From Lachancea dasiensis (lineage: Eukaryota; Ascomycota; Saccharomycetes; Saccharomycetales; Saccharomycetaceae), in NCBI GenBank assembly GCA_900074725.1, contig LT598458.1, positions 248,001-312,000 on the forward strand: a stretch of DNA of 64,000 nucleotides, written 5' to 3'. This document shows, piece after piece, positions 1 through 10,070 of this stretch. Position numbers and translations under genes: made by a program. Below the pieces are notes generated by a model that was not told the origin of the DNA, did no database searches, and saw only the letters and a list, made by a program, of their open reading frames with translations. Numbering within the stretch: the stretch's first letter is position 1; each line of letters begins with the position of its first letter.

Positions 1-3000
1 TCTCCATCTGTATTGGATAGACTTAATTCACTTTTGGAAACCAATGGGTCTTTGATTATCAACGAATGCAGCCTGGCCGATGGTCGGCCTAGAATAGTTG
101 ACCCAAATCCCAATTTCAGGCTCTTTTTGACCGTAGACCCGAAGTTTGGTGAGCTATCGCGGGCTATGAGGAACAGGAGTATTGAAATTCATGTCGACAA
201 ATTGGCTAAAAGAGCCACATCTTACGACAAGGCCACCCTTGGGCGCGAATTTTTTGCCGAGGCTGGCGAAGCTGATGATGGCTTCGAGGGGATCATGAGC
301 TGTACACCTCTATGTCGCTTTGTTCCCGCAGATAACTCTGAGATTATGCAATTTTCGAAACTTCACGATATTGGCATGATTTCTAATCCGAATACCTTTG
401 AAGCTGTCGTATCCATATTGCCACAATCGGCTTTTTTTGCTTTGGATGGCTGGATGTCGAATGTTGAGCAGACGAGCTATTTCGTGGAGGGCGGAAACGT
501 CGAGAAGTATGTGCGATATGCAGGATACTTAAACAAAATTGGCGTTTTACAGAACGTCTCACATTTATCGCGCCAACTCGTTTCCAAGTTTCTCAACCAA
601 AACGATTTTTTCGGTGTTAGCCAACCCTTATTACCATCGCTCAACTCGTATGTGGCCGGTGGGATAGCTATGGACTGCTCAGCTATTACCTCTTCCGAGC
701 CACTGTATTTCTTTGAGGTCGCCAGAAAATTGTGTAACTTTGCACAACAACTCGATGACGTTTCGAGAAGAGCCCAACACGTTAAATTGAGAGACCTTAA
801 TTATCTTGAGTTAAGTGCAGCCTACGATATTGGTCGAGCGATTAAGAGAACTCCTCAAATACCCATCTTCAAAGTTCTTGCACAGCTGTACAAAAGCATT
901 GTGGAGATGATCAGCTCAAATGAGCTATTTATTCGCCAAAAGGTGTACAAGGACTGTTTTGACTTGTGCGCTATTTGGATAGGTGCCTTTGATACTTCAA
1001 AAACCCACAATTTATCCAAACTAAGAGCCTACCAGGAATTACTGTTCAATTGGCACCGGGATGCGACCTACCAAAACTCAAGCTCTCAGGAAGTTCTAGA
1101 AATGGCCCAATTCTTAGGGAGTTCACTGTCAATGGATACTGGCAGGTCTATCACTCTCATATGGAACGCATTCCGGACAAACAATCCTGGCTCCAATATC
1201 GCCTGGAACCAACTAGAGAAGCTGATCAGTGTATCTCAAAAATTTGATGAAGTTGTTCAAAAACAGTTTTCAGACTCTTACGACCTCATTAGTAACTTGA
1301 GATATATCATATTGAGCCTTAAAGCAGATATTGTGTCAGATACGGCGACTGATTTTGATGGTGTCTTGGAGACCTTACAAAATGGGATTTCCGAGCTCGA
1401 AAGCATTTCGAAACGATTTTTGAACCAGAGAAAACATCACTTTAGGCCCGAATTCGATGCACTGATGCGAGTTCTATGTCATACTGACAATGCTCAAAGT
1501 CAAACAACGAGAAGTTTAGTCTCATACAGTTCTCTGAAGAGCGAAACGTTCCTGGAGTTGCAGAAGGATAAACTGAGCCACCCGGCGGTCTTCGAATTGC
1601 TGTGGACAAAAGATGATGATGGCAAGTTCCATTCCTTCACGGGCTCAGTATTTGATAGCTCCATCTTAGAAACTATCGTGACTAAAGTGACCTCCTTCAA
1701 ATCTATCAGTGGCAGTCAAATTCCACAAGCCGTAGAGGACGCATCTGTTTTACAAGAAAAGTTAATGTCATGCTCAAGTTTGGTGTTGTCTGACAAAATA
1801 AACATATCCAAGAAAACTCTATTCGACTGGTATAAGAAGCTTGTTTCAGTTCATGTGGATATCAAAGCATCTGCCACACTTGATGAGATACAAGAGGTGC
1901 TATCCGACTGCAACGACGAATGGTTCAAGCGCATACATCAGGACTTTTTGCTTGCTGCGGTTGTGACCTCTTTGGATTGCGCCAATCTCTTTACGCTGGG
2001 TAAAGCCTGGATTTTGTTCTCGGCTGGTGCGCTACAACTTTTTGCACCTAGCACACCATTCGACCCTGCTATTCGTGATTACGTCCTATTTGATAACTAT
2101 CAAATTAGGGTATCAATGTCCAAGGAGCTTGCGCTTTGCTGGGAGCATTGCAGAAGGGCCTTGAGCGGAGACGAACCCATGTCAATGGAATTATCCCTTG
2201 AATGCACTGGTGACATAGTCCCACCTTCCAAACCTAGAGTTTACAGACCAGAAAGACCCATTGATCCTCTGTTTGAAGAGTGGAATGCATTCATAAGGTC
2301 CACAGTAGGTTTGGAATCAGTAAGAAAGCTAATGGCTGCACTAGAGATGTTTGATTCTATGTCAGATAGTCAACTCAACTTGTTCCAACAAAATTCTTCA
2401 CAGTTTTTGGATCGTCTGAACTCGAATTATCGTGTTTATTCTGATTTGAATGACATATTCCGCGGATATGTTTTGGGAATGAAATTTGGGTTTGACTTAA
2501 TGAGACAGGGCAAGCCAGAGGAGAGAAAATCTGTCAAGCTTTCTCCCCTGTGGGCTATTGATTCGCATGTTATAACGTGCCCACATCAGATCAATACCTC
2601 ATTTGGCCTTCTCAAAAAGCTATTCAGCAAAAAAACCGTCAACAATCTAAGTGTTGAACGCATTTCCATATTTTACTTGAAATTGTTCAGTTTCCACGGA
2701 AAAGACAGTCGTCTTGTGAGTACCTTCGAAAATTCTCTTCAGACACTATACTATAGATGGTCAATGCGCCGTCTGCAGGAAGAGAAGACCGAACAAGGCA
2801 AAAGTGGGATCTACAAATACGATGACACTGATTTTGATGTGGAGTCTGACTTCAAAAACATGTTCCCCGACTATGAAGACGTTGTTCTGGTTAATGCTTC
2901 CGGTACGCAAGTGCCTTCTGATGTGACAGTGTTGAATGACCTTTATTTTGAGATTGCGACCACTTATTTGAACCTTTTCAATAGTGAAAGTCAACTAACC

Positions 3001-6000
3001 TTCACGGACATGATCGCGGAAGGTTGTAAAATATCCGGTGACCTAACCGAGATCGGAGTAGAGTACATGAGCCATTCTCCTAGACCAAGTACCTTGACCC
3101 CGGTCTTACATCAGTTGTCTCGAGAAGTAAAGAGTTTCCAACTTCCAAGAGAGTCTGAAAATTTGGACTTCTATCGCGATTCGTCTGTTTATGAAACAAA
3201 GCGAGCAGGAGCCATTGTGGAGAAGGTATGGATTTTAACTGATAACCTCTTAAGTCAATGGCCTGAACACTCGACCTTGAACGATTTGTCTCGAGTGTGC
3301 CGCGAGTTCATGGAGTACTCCGCCGATACTCCAATTGCTCGACTACTGCAGAAAATCGAGCAAATATTCACCATAGTCACAGAATGGGAAAAGTACGCCT
3401 CAGTTGCAGTCTCGCTTGCTACGTCTGTTAGGGAGTTGACAAATTTGGTAGTGTCCTGGAGAAAGCTAGAGTTGAGCACTTGGAGTAGACTATTCGATTA
3501 TGAAAACCACATTTTGAACAAAAGTGTAGGAAGGTGGTGGTTTCATTTATTTGAGACCATCATGGTAGCTGCACCCAATGAAAACTCTGCAGATGCTATT
3601 GAGGTGCAGGATGACTGCAAGCTACTTGGTTCCTTGAACATATTCATCAGTAAATGCACCCTCGGTGAGTTTGGTGGTCGTCTTGCCTTAATAAAGGCAT
3701 TTGCCAACCATTGCATATTAGCTAAATGCAAAGCGGAGCGAACTACCCATTCCCTGCTCAATGTGGTGACCTTTTATGAACAGTTTCTGCCAATTGTCGA
3801 AAGCAGCCTGGAAGATGGAAGGAAAAAGCTGGAAAAAGAAATTTCCGACATAATCTTGCTTGCTTCTTGGAAAGACGTGAATATTGATGCTCTCAAACAA
3901 AGTTCGCACCGTTCGCACAATAATCTTTACAAGATAGTAAGGAAGTATCGTACCCTGCTGTCACAAAGCGTCTTGCCTATTATCGAAAGTGGGTTACAGA
4001 GTCTTTCAAAAGCCAGCTTCGAACTGGACAACTTCTCCGAAAATATGGCCATGACTTATGAAGCGGCAGAAATGAACAGAATACTTTCAAACATAAGCTC
4101 TTGGAATGATAGGCCCTCCGCCTTGAAAAATCTGGATTTAAGCACAAAAAATATGTCATATCACTGTAGTGTGATTGAGGCCGAGGAATACCCCGATTTC
4201 ACTATTTTCGCCAAGGACGTGTGGGAAGACGCTGATCGATTGCGTAAGGAGACTCCCAAAGTCTACAATAAGAGAGAAAAGAAACTTCTCGCAGCTTTGA
4301 AAATACAGAAGGCGAAATTGCTAAATGATTCTTTGAAAGAACTAAAAAGAATGGGTTTGAAAACAGGTTTCAGGGATGACATACGTAAGGTGCAAGAATC
4401 AGTGACATTAATTTTGAGTTCTATTGATTCGTTCAGAGATAGCGCACTTGCGGGATGTGACGCTCAGTTTTTCCGTATTCTCGAGCTCATTCCCCGCCTG
4501 CGTTTTGTTGCATCTAGTCCAGCAGAGGACGCTCCACTTCCTGCGATTGAGAGGGGTATGGCTGTATTTGAAAACTTGGTTTTCCTATTGATATCTAGCA
4601 GGGGCACTTTCCGAGATTTTGCGGAAAATTTCAGCCTTCTTGCTGGTATGCGATCACGTCTAGAGCAAGTGGCAGTAACAAAGGATGTTTTAATGCACCG
4701 TCCTTTAGCAATGAGCTTTGATAATTATTCTTTCATCTGCAAGTGGCTACCCAAACTTTTGAATTACGCTTCTGAAACTTTGAGCCTCACATTTTCTACC
4801 TCCGAGGAAAATCCTCTGTACAACGTTATATCTGGCGCTGCCGAAAAGGTGATGGAATATCAGTCATTGATCCATGATCAACAGGTTTTCGACGGAGGTT
4901 CGCGAGCCCTGCTCATTGAATTCAGTGAATTTTGCGATGACTTGTCAGCCAGGCTTTTGAAAGCCAGCTCCTCAAAAACTGCATTCTTGGCTCGCATTGT
5001 CATCGAGTGGTTAGCCGAACAGCGATCTTCCCTGCAGTTTGATGAGAGTCTCGAAAATGCTGAAAATATCGAGATAGTTGATCAAAGCTTTCGCAGAGTA
5101 AATACTTCGATCATGCTCACAATACAAAAGCTGCTACAGGATAAGCCCGAAAAAATTGTAATGGATGAAGACAGTTGGCTAACTTCTTCTCACCAAAGAA
5201 TTAATTCTGTCGCTAAGCGAGTGACCTCTTCCAAAGTTACTATGAATATGAAGGACGCCTTAGACCTAATTTGCTCCCAAAAATATTCTAAACGTACATC
5301 AAGAATGATTACAGCTATTGTGCAGTTTACAATGCCAATGCTTTCCAGATACAACCAACTCCTAGTCTGTCTCATGAATAGGATCAAGTGCCACTATGAT
5401 ACCGTATCCCATGGCACCATCATACTTGGTGGGATACTTTACAACCTAGGAAAATCTGGATTTTGTTCACCAAGTCCACCTGACGAGGAGACAGAAGACC
5501 AAAATTTGCAGGACGGCTCGGGGCTTGGTGACGGTGATGGCGCTCAGAACAATTCAAATGACGTTGAAGAAGATGAAGATCTGCTGGAAAATGCTCAACA
5601 ACCCGACAAAGAACAGGAGAAGAAAGAAGATCAAGATGAGGACGAGGAGAATGCCGTCGATATGGAGGGGGACATGGCAGGTGATTTAGAGCAGGCCAGT
5701 GGGGAGGACGACTCCGAAGATCATGACGATGATGAGGAGGAAGACCTAGACGAAGAAGTAGATGATTTGGATGAAGATGATCCCAATGCTCTCGATGAGA
5801 AAATGTGGAACGAAGACGCGAAGGAATCTGACAAAGAGAAGGAGGCCAATCAGGCCCCACAGAATTCCAATGAAGACGACGTTCAAGCTGCCGAAGGTAA
5901 CGAAGATAATAGCGCTGACGACCGGCAGGAAAACCAGGAGCGTAGCGAAATTGATGAACAAGATAAGGAGGAAGAAAGAGAAGAACAAAATTCTGAACCA

Positions 6001-8115
6001 GAGTCCAATGAAGAAGACGAAGGCGTTGGGCAAGATGATGAAGTCAGAAATGACGAATCAGACCAGTTAGAGAATCACGTTCCGGAAGTGGAAACCATGG
6101 ATTTACCTGAAGATATGGACCTGGATTCTGGCGAAGAGGAGAGTGGTGATGAAAATCACGCCGAAAGTGAGGGCGAATTAGACGACGGAATGAGTGAGGA
6201 GAACAAAGAGCAAAAAGAAGAAGACGACGACGAAGAAGGACAGGGAGCGGAAGGGGAGGAGTCTGCGCTCCCTGATGAAAATCGAGATTCCATTGAGGAC
6301 GAAAATGAAGCTGACGAGGATAAAGAGGATATTGATATTGATGAACAGGAACATGGAGAGGACTCGGAAGAGGTAGACTCCGGTAACAAAGACGACCAGG
6401 AAAATGACAATGCAGCTTCAGATGCCGAACTTGCCAACGAGGAGGACACTGCTAACGACAATAAAACTGGCGATGACATGGACACTCAAGAAGCAGGGGG
6501 GGAAGACAACTCAGAGGAAAAGTTAGAGGGCTTAGATGGTGTCGAAGATATGATGGAGATTGACAGTCAAGACTTCGAATCCACTGTTCAGCAGCAGAGT
6601 GGCGCTCAAGGGAAAGGAGCTGATGCTGCCAACGATGAGGAGGATGAAAATGTCGGCAGCTCTGGAAATGCCCAACAGCAGCAGAATGAAGATTCCAAAG
6701 ATGAAATAAATGAGAACTCACGGCAAGAAGCCAAAGAGAGCCTGAAGCAACTTGGTGATAGTCTGAAAGAATTTCATAGACGCCATCAAGAAATAAAGGA
6801 GGCTACATCTACAGAGGATAAGCAGGAAGAGTCAGCGTCGAATGATCGCCCTGATGAGTTCGAGCATGTGGAAGGTGCCGATGCGGATACAAATACTCAA
6901 GCACTGGGCTCTGCTAACCAAGATCAAACGACGGCCATCGATGAGGAAAAGGCAATAGATGATGATATGGAGGACCTCGAGCATGAGGACAAACAAGAGG
7001 AAAAACTTGAGGATAGCGAAAGGGAGCTTCAAGCTGAAGAAAGCGAGACAAGGGAATCTCTCGACCAACCGCAAGACAAAGATAGCCAAGGTAAGACCAA
7101 AAGTGCTTTTGCAGAATCTCAGAGGAACTTGATGGAGCAGAGTCCACTTTCTAACCTTGACATGGTTGAGACGGATATGAATGATCTTGATGAGATTATT
7201 GACGCCATCGATCGGAAAATTATAATTGAGGAAACTAGCGCGGTACCTCCCAGGGCTTTAGAAGAAGCCAGACAACTATGGAGGACAAGTGAAATCGAGA
7301 CTGCTGAATTGGCCGCCGGCCTTGGGGAACAGTTGCGACTCATTCTGGAACCTACGCTAGCCACTAAATTAAGAGGTGACTATAAAACTGGTAAGAGACT
7401 CAACATGAAACGAATTATACCATACATTGCGTCCCAGTTTCGCAAGGACAAAATCTGGTTGCGGAGAACGAAGCCAAGTAAACGTCAATATCAGATTATG
7501 ATCGCAGTGGATGACTCAAAATCCATGAGCGAATCAAAATCTGTAGACCTTGCTTTCCAAAGTATATGTCTGGTGTCCAAAGCACTTACTCAGCTGGAAT
7601 CGGGTGGTTTGTCGATTGTCAAATTTGGAGATACGACGCACGAAGTCCACCAATTCGACCAAACGTTCGGCGTAGATGCTGGTGCAAAAATATTTCAGTG
7701 GTTTGACTTCCAAGATACTCGCACAGACGTTAAAAAGCTGGTTGCAGAATCTCTTCGTATTTTCGATCGTGGACGGGCTACAAATAACGCCGATCTATGG
7801 CAACTGCAGATTATAATCTCCGATGGTGTGTGCGAGGACCACGATACAATTCAAAGACTGGTGCGTCGTGCGAGGGACAACAAAATCATGCTGGTTTTCG
7901 TGATTGTCGATGGCGTAAACTCTTCTGAGTCGATCATGGACATGAGCCAGGTGAAGTACGTTCCCGACCAAAACGGAAATTTGCAGCTGCAAGTCGAAAA
8001 ATACTTAGATACCTTCCCATTCGAATTCTATGTGGTGGTACACGATATTTCAGAATTACCAGAGATGCTTTCCATCATTCTTCGCCAGTATTTTTCCGAG
8101 CTTGCCTCTGCCTGA
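1..8115 (+). CDS. MDN1: Midasin (Mdn1/Rea1), C-terminal part, 5' truncated by the window edge
   Basis: Giant dynein-like AAA+ ATPase that strips assembly factors from pre-60S ribosomes in the nucleolus and nucleoplasm. The frame is open from base 1, so the N-terminal roughly 2,200 residues of the usual ~4,900 lie outside the window. What remains begins inside the last AAA module (VDPNPNFRLFLTVDPKFGE, then SRAMRNRSIEI). A long helical linker follows. An extremely Asp/Glu-rich segment runs from about 5,480 to 7,110. The C-terminal MIDAS/VWA domain carries the DxSxS motif (IAVDDSKSMS, codons near 7,501-7,530), which in the family binds the Ubl domains of Rsa4 and Ytm1. The identity is essentially certain from domain order and size. 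The next genes, snR79 and SEN2, are also its S. cerevisiae neighbours. The acidic tract creates long antisense open frames, which I treat as shadows. Confidence 0.97.
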   Translation, partial: SPSVLDRLNSLLETNGSLIINECSLADGRPRIVDPNPNFRLFLTVDPKFGELSRAMRNRSIEIHVDKLAKRATSYDKATLGREFFAEAGEADDGFEGIMSCTPLCRFVPADNSEIMQFSKLHDIGMISNPNTFEAVVSILPQSAFFALDGWMSNVEQTSYFVEGGNVEKYVRYAGYLNKIGVLQNVSHLSRQLVSKFLNQNDFFGVSQPLLPSLNSYVAGGIAMDCSAITSSEPLYFFEVARKLCNFAQQLDDVSRRAQHVKLRDLNYLELSAAYDIGRAIKRTPQIPIFKVLAQLYKSIVEMISSNELFIRQKVYKDCFDLCAIWIGAFDTSKTHNLSKLRAYQELLFNWHRDATYQNSSSQEVLEMAQFLGSSLSMDTGRSITLIWNAFRTNNPGSNIAWNQLEKLISVSQKFDEVVQKQFSDSYDLISNLRYIILSLKADIVSDTATDFDGVLETLQNGISELESISKRFLNQRKHHFRPEFDALMRVLCHTDNAQSQTTRSLVSYSSLKSETFLELQKDKLSHPAVFELLWTKDDDGKFHSFTGSVFDSSILETIVTKVTSFKSISGSQIPQAVEDASVLQEKLMSCSSLVLSDKINISKKTLFDWYKKLVSVHVDIKASATLDEIQEVLSDCNDEWFKRIHQDFLLAAVVTSLDCANLFTLGKAWILFSAGALQLFAPSTPFDPAIRDYVLFDNYQIRVSMSKELALCWEHCRRALSGDEPMSMELSLECTGDIVPPSKPRVYRPERPIDPLFEEWNAFIRSTVGLESVRKLMAALEMFDSMSDSQLNLFQQNSSQFLDRLNSNYRVYSDLNDIFRGYVLGMKFGFDLMRQGKPEERKSVKLSPLWAIDSHVITCPHQINTSFGLLKKLFSKKTVNNLSVERISIFYLKLFSFHGKDSRLVSTFENSLQTLYYRWSMRRLQEEKTEQGKSGIYKYDDTDFDVESDFKNMFPDYEDVVLVNASGTQVPSDVTVLNDLYFEIATTYLNLFNSESQLTFTDMIAEGCKISGDLTEIGVEYMSHSPRPSTLTPVLHQLSREVKSFQLPRESENLDFYRDSSVYETKRAGAIVEKVWILTDNLLSQWPEHSTLNDLSRVCREFMEYSADTPIARLLQKIEQIFTIVTEWEKYASVAVSLATSVRELTNLVVSWRKLELSTWSRLFDYENHILNKSVGRWWFHLFETIMVAAPNENSADAIEVQDDCKLLGSLNIFISKCTLGEFGGRLALIKAFANHCILAKCKAERTTHSLLNVVTFYEQFLPIVESSLEDGRKKLEKEISDIILLASWKDVNIDALKQSSHRSHNNLYKIVRKYRTLLSQSVLPIIESGLQSLSKASFELDNFSENMAMTYEAAEMNRILSNISSWNDRPSALKNLDLSTKNMSYHCSVIEAEEYPDFTIFAKDVWEDADRLRKETPKVYNKREKKLLAALKIQKAKLLNDSLKELKRMGLKTGFRDDIRKVQESVTLILSSIDSFRDSALAGCDAQFFRILELIPRLRFVASSPAEDAPLPAIERGMAVFENLVFLLISSRGTFRDFAENFSLLAGMRSRLEQVAVTKDVLMHRPLAMSFDNYSFICKWLPKLLNYASETLSLTFSTSEENPLYNVISGAAEKVMEYQSLIHDQQVFDGGSRALLIEFSEFCDDLSARLLKASSSKTAFLARIVIEWLAEQRSSLQFDESLENAENIEIVDQSFRRVNTSIMLTIQKLLQDKPEKIVMDEDSWLTSSHQRINSVAKRVTSSKVTMNMKDALDLICSQKYSKRTSRMITAIVQFTMPMLSRYNQLLVCLMNRIKCHYDTVSHGTIILGGILYNLGKSGFCSPSPPDEETEDQNLQDGSGLGDGDGAQNNSNDVEEDEDLLENAQQPDKEQEKKEDQDEDEENAVDMEGDMAGDLEQASGEDDSEDHDDDEEEDLDEEVDDLDEDDPNALDEKMWNEDAKESDKEKEANQAPQNSNEDDVQAAEGNEDNSADDRQENQERSEIDEQDKEEEREEQNSEPESNEEDEGVGQDDEVRNDESDQLENHVPEVETMDLPEDMDLDSGEEESGDENHAESEGELDDGMSEENKEQKEEDDDEEGQGAEGEESALPDENRDSIEDENEADEDKEDIDIDEQEHGEDSEEVDSGNKDDQENDNAASDAELANEEDTANDNKTGDDMDTQEAGGEDNSEEKLEGLDGVEDMMEIDSQDFESTVQQQSGAQGKGADAANDEEDENVGSSGNAQQQQNEDSKDEINENSRQEAKESLKQLGDSLKEFHRRHQEIKEATSTEDKQEESASNDRPDEFEHVEGADADTNTQALGSANQDQTTAIDEEKAIDDDMEDLEHEDKQEEKLEDSERELQAEESETRESLDQPQDKDSQGKTKSAFAESQRNLMEQSPLSNLDMVETDMNDLDEIIDAIDRKIIIEETSAVPPRALEEARQLWRTSEIETAELAAGLGEQLRLILEPTLATKLRGDYKTGKRLNMKRIIPYIASQFRKDKIWLRRTKPSKRQYQIMIAVDDSKSMSESKSVDLAFQSICLVSKALTQLESGGLSIVKFGDTTHEVHQFDQTFGVDAGAKIFQWFDFQDTRTDVKKLVAESLRIFDRGRATNNADLWQLQIIISDGVCEDHDTIQRLVRRARDNKIMLVFVIVDGVNSSESIMDMSQVKYVPDQNGNLQLQVEKYLDTFPFEFYVVVHDISELPEMLSIILRQYFSELASA

Positions 8116-8510
8116 CGGCGAAGTTACTAGCGGGAGATGAACATAGAGTTCTCAGTGTACATAAGCATAATTGATCGACATTTGTAGTGTATAGTTAGCG
8201 ACATGCTTGTGGAAAATGTGACAAAGACCTAGCTCATCTGTTTGTTTTGCTTACCCTGGCGCTGACGCCGACATGCCGACTATAAAAAGCTGAAAAATTT
8301 AGTCTCATTTTGAGAATTTTCAGTTGACTAGATTTGAAGCACTGAAAGTCATACCAAAGATCTTCCTGCGATACTTCTCCTTCAAAGACAGTGCTCCTTG
8401 CTAGGCACATGAAAAGGTTTTGAACCAGGTAGTTCACCGCTTTTTTTTAAGCCAGCACTAGTCACTGCTCAAGGTTCGCCACCCCCCCTCTCCGTAGTAT
8501 ACTGTTCTTA
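8116..8510. other. Intergenic region between MDN1 and snR79
   Basis: There is no credible gene here. It should hold the MDN1 3' UTR and the snR79 promoter. On the minus strand CAGATGAGCT at 8231-8240 resembles a PAC element, and TGAAAAATTT at 8291-8300 resembles an RRPE element; both are common upstream of ribosome-biogenesis genes. A T8 run lies at about 8441-8448 and a C7 run near 8482-8488. The function of these motifs is inferred only. Confidence 0.4.
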
Positions 8511-8609
8511 CGAATTATGATGATGATACAAAATTCAATGCTTGAAGATTAACATCGCTGTGAGCATTATGATTTCTCAATAGACTACAACGGTATCTGA
8601 TATTTTTCG
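8511..8609 (+). ncRNA. SNR79: C/D-box snoRNA snR79 (guides 18S rRNA 2'-O-methylation)
   Basis: A C box (ATGATGA, starting at 8517 or 8520) and a D box (CTGA, 8597-8600) lie about 80 bases apart, flanked by a short possible terminal stem (CGAA at 8511-8514 with TTCG at 8606-8609). The 15 bases before the D box (8582-8596, AGACTACAACGGTAT) are complementary to the universally conserved 18S segment AUACCGUCGUAGUCU at 14 of 15 positions. The base five upstream of the D box is G8592 or G8593 depending on counting from the box, and G at the fifth position pairs with the second C of AUACC, the residue known as C1007 in S. cerevisiae. A C'-like ATGATTT lies at 8569-8575. From memory, snR79 sits between MDN1 and SEN2 in S. 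cerevisiae, which agrees. The exact ends are approximate. Confidence 0.85.
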
Positions 8610-8850
8610 CCCAACCTGTAGAATGAAGTGCACATATATAAAATGATAGTAGAGTGAATGATGATACCATCTGAGCCTAGAAGTAGTCTTGAGCATTAGA
8701 CTTGCATTCAGTCCTGACTCGACGGACAGCAGAAAGGGACTGGCAGAGCGTCTTGTAGTTATGGGATGTTAAGATGAAATTGCACGATCTCAAAATACGG
8801 AACTCATCACCAGACGTGAGAGCATCACTCTGCATTAGAGAGACGTCAAG

Positions 8851-9906
8851 ATGCCCAAGTACATTCCCAATGCAAAGCAGTACAAGCACCCGCTTCCGAT
8901 TCACCCGTTGGACAATCTTCCGCCGTTAATCTCGCACAACCCACTTTCGTGGGTTTACTGGCTCTACAAATATCTATCAAGCACAAATCAGTTGGCAGTC
9001 AATATTCATGTTGAGCTGTCCAGTGGCAAGCATATCACAGTCGCAGATCCCAACGAGATGCTCTATCTGTGGCGAAATGGTTTCTTTGGAACGGCACAAC
9101 TCTCTCGAAGTGAGCCGACATGGAGGCAAAGAACTTTGGCCCGCTTGGGTGAAGAGGATTCACCACAGGCGCTAGAACACGTCACCCAGCAACGCCGGTT
9201 GCAGAGACTAGAATTCAAACGACAACGGGCAAGTTTCGAAGAGACGAAGTTGAGCTTGAGACGCCAAGGCGTGGATGAAAGCGAGATTCTCCAGCAAGAA
9301 CGGGACTTTCTCAAATCTCTCCGAGATCGAGAGATTCAACTTCAAGGGCAAAACGCAGTCTCTTTGCGAGACTCGGATATCGAGTTATTCGATAATGAGG
9401 ACAAGTTAAAGGAGCTTGAGGTTCTGGAACTCATGCCCGTCGAGGCTGTTTTCCTCACTTTTGCACTACCTGTCCTGGACATGCCAATCGCGAGTTTGCT
9501 AGCTTCTCTGTGTGGTTCTCGTCCAACTTACGATGAAATTCACGAACTGTGCATCAAGTACGCGGCTTATCATCACTATCGATCGCATGGCTGGTGCGTG
9601 CGATCCGGTATCAAATTCGGGTGTCACTACCTACTATACAAGCGCGGGCCACCGTTCCACCATGCGGAATATGGGGTCATGGTTCTTAACAGCGAGGATT
9701 CTATGGACTACACTTTCTATTCTAGCATCGCCCGTGTACTTGGTGGAGCAAAGAAGAGTTTCATTCTGTGCTACGTGGAGTTGTGCGAGTCCCAGGACAC
9801 TGTACTGCGACATTGGAACGCAGGTCGCTTCGACCGGGTGTTTGGCAGTTACAAGGTTGGAGAGATCATGTATAGACGCTGGGTACCGGGGAAAAATCGT
9901 GACTAG
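8851..9906 (+). CDS. SEN2: tRNA-splicing endonuclease catalytic subunit Sen2
   Basis: One of the two catalytic subunits of the heterotetrameric tRNA-splicing endonuclease (Sen2, Sen15, Sen34, Sen54), which in yeast acts on the mitochondrial outer surface. Sen2 cleaves the 5' splice site of intron-containing pre-tRNAs. The 351-residue product has the expected C-terminal nuclease fold: YAAYHHYRSHGWCVRSGIKF, then GPPFHHAEYGV (catalytic His) and GGAKKSFILCYVE (catalytic Lys). The middle region is charged and helical. It ends in WVPGKNRD, which I recognise as the family C-terminus. The S. cerevisiae protein is about 377 residues. The ATG at 8851 opens with MPKYIPNAKQYKHPLPIHPL, similar to family N-termini. 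An acidic open frame continues in phase behind the stop (see findings). Confidence 0.95.
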   Translation: MPKYIPNAKQYKHPLPIHPLDNLPPLISHNPLSWVYWLYKYLSSTNQLAVNIHVELSSGKHITVADPNEMLYLWRNGFFGTAQLSRSEPTWRQRTLARLGEEDSPQALEHVTQQRRLQRLEFKRQRASFEETKLSLRRQGVDESEILQQERDFLKSLRDREIQLQGQNAVSLRDSDIELFDNEDKLKELEVLELMPVEAVFLTFALPVLDMPIASLLASLCGSRPTYDEIHELCIKYAAYHHYRSHGWCVRSGIKFGCHYLLYKRGPPFHHAEYGVMVLNSEDSMDYTFYSSIARVLGGAKKSFILCYVELCESQDTVLRHWNAGRFDRVFGSYKVGEIMYRRWVPGKNRD

Positions 9907-9957
9907 GCGTTGTTTTGAGACTTACAAAGGCAAACTACCTACACAAGAGTCGGCGTT

Positions 9958-10037
9958 GTTGATGTTGATGACGATAAAGACGACAGCAACGACGACGCCG
10001 GTGATGAGAAAGATGATGACGATAATGATGATGATGG
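9958..10037 (+). repeat. GAT/GAC-rich low-complexity tract 3' of SEN2
   Basis: An imperfect trinucleotide-rich tract (GAT, GAC, AAT) in the short gap between the convergent genes SEN2 and LCL2. In the SEN2 reading phase it would encode mainly Asp, but two stop codons separate it from the SEN2 frame. Confidence 0.7.
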
Positions 10038-10070
10038 AAGACCGAGTGCGCAACACGAACTGATCTCTAG

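Noticed and set aside
5420-6721. Several long minus-strand frames (up to 146 codons) antisense to MDN1
   Set aside because: They mirror the Glu/Asp-codon bias of the MDN1 acidic tract; composition is Ser/Leu/His-rich and meaningless.
8417-8427. GGTTTTGAACC, a reverse-strand match to the tRNA box B consensus
   Set aside because: The only box-A-like sequence is about 28 bases away, too close for a tRNA, and no cloverleaf can be drawn.
9512-10063. 183-codon plus-strand frame overlapping the end of SEN2
   Set aside because: It lies in another phase of SEN2 and is extended only by the GAT/GAC-rich tract; no family features.
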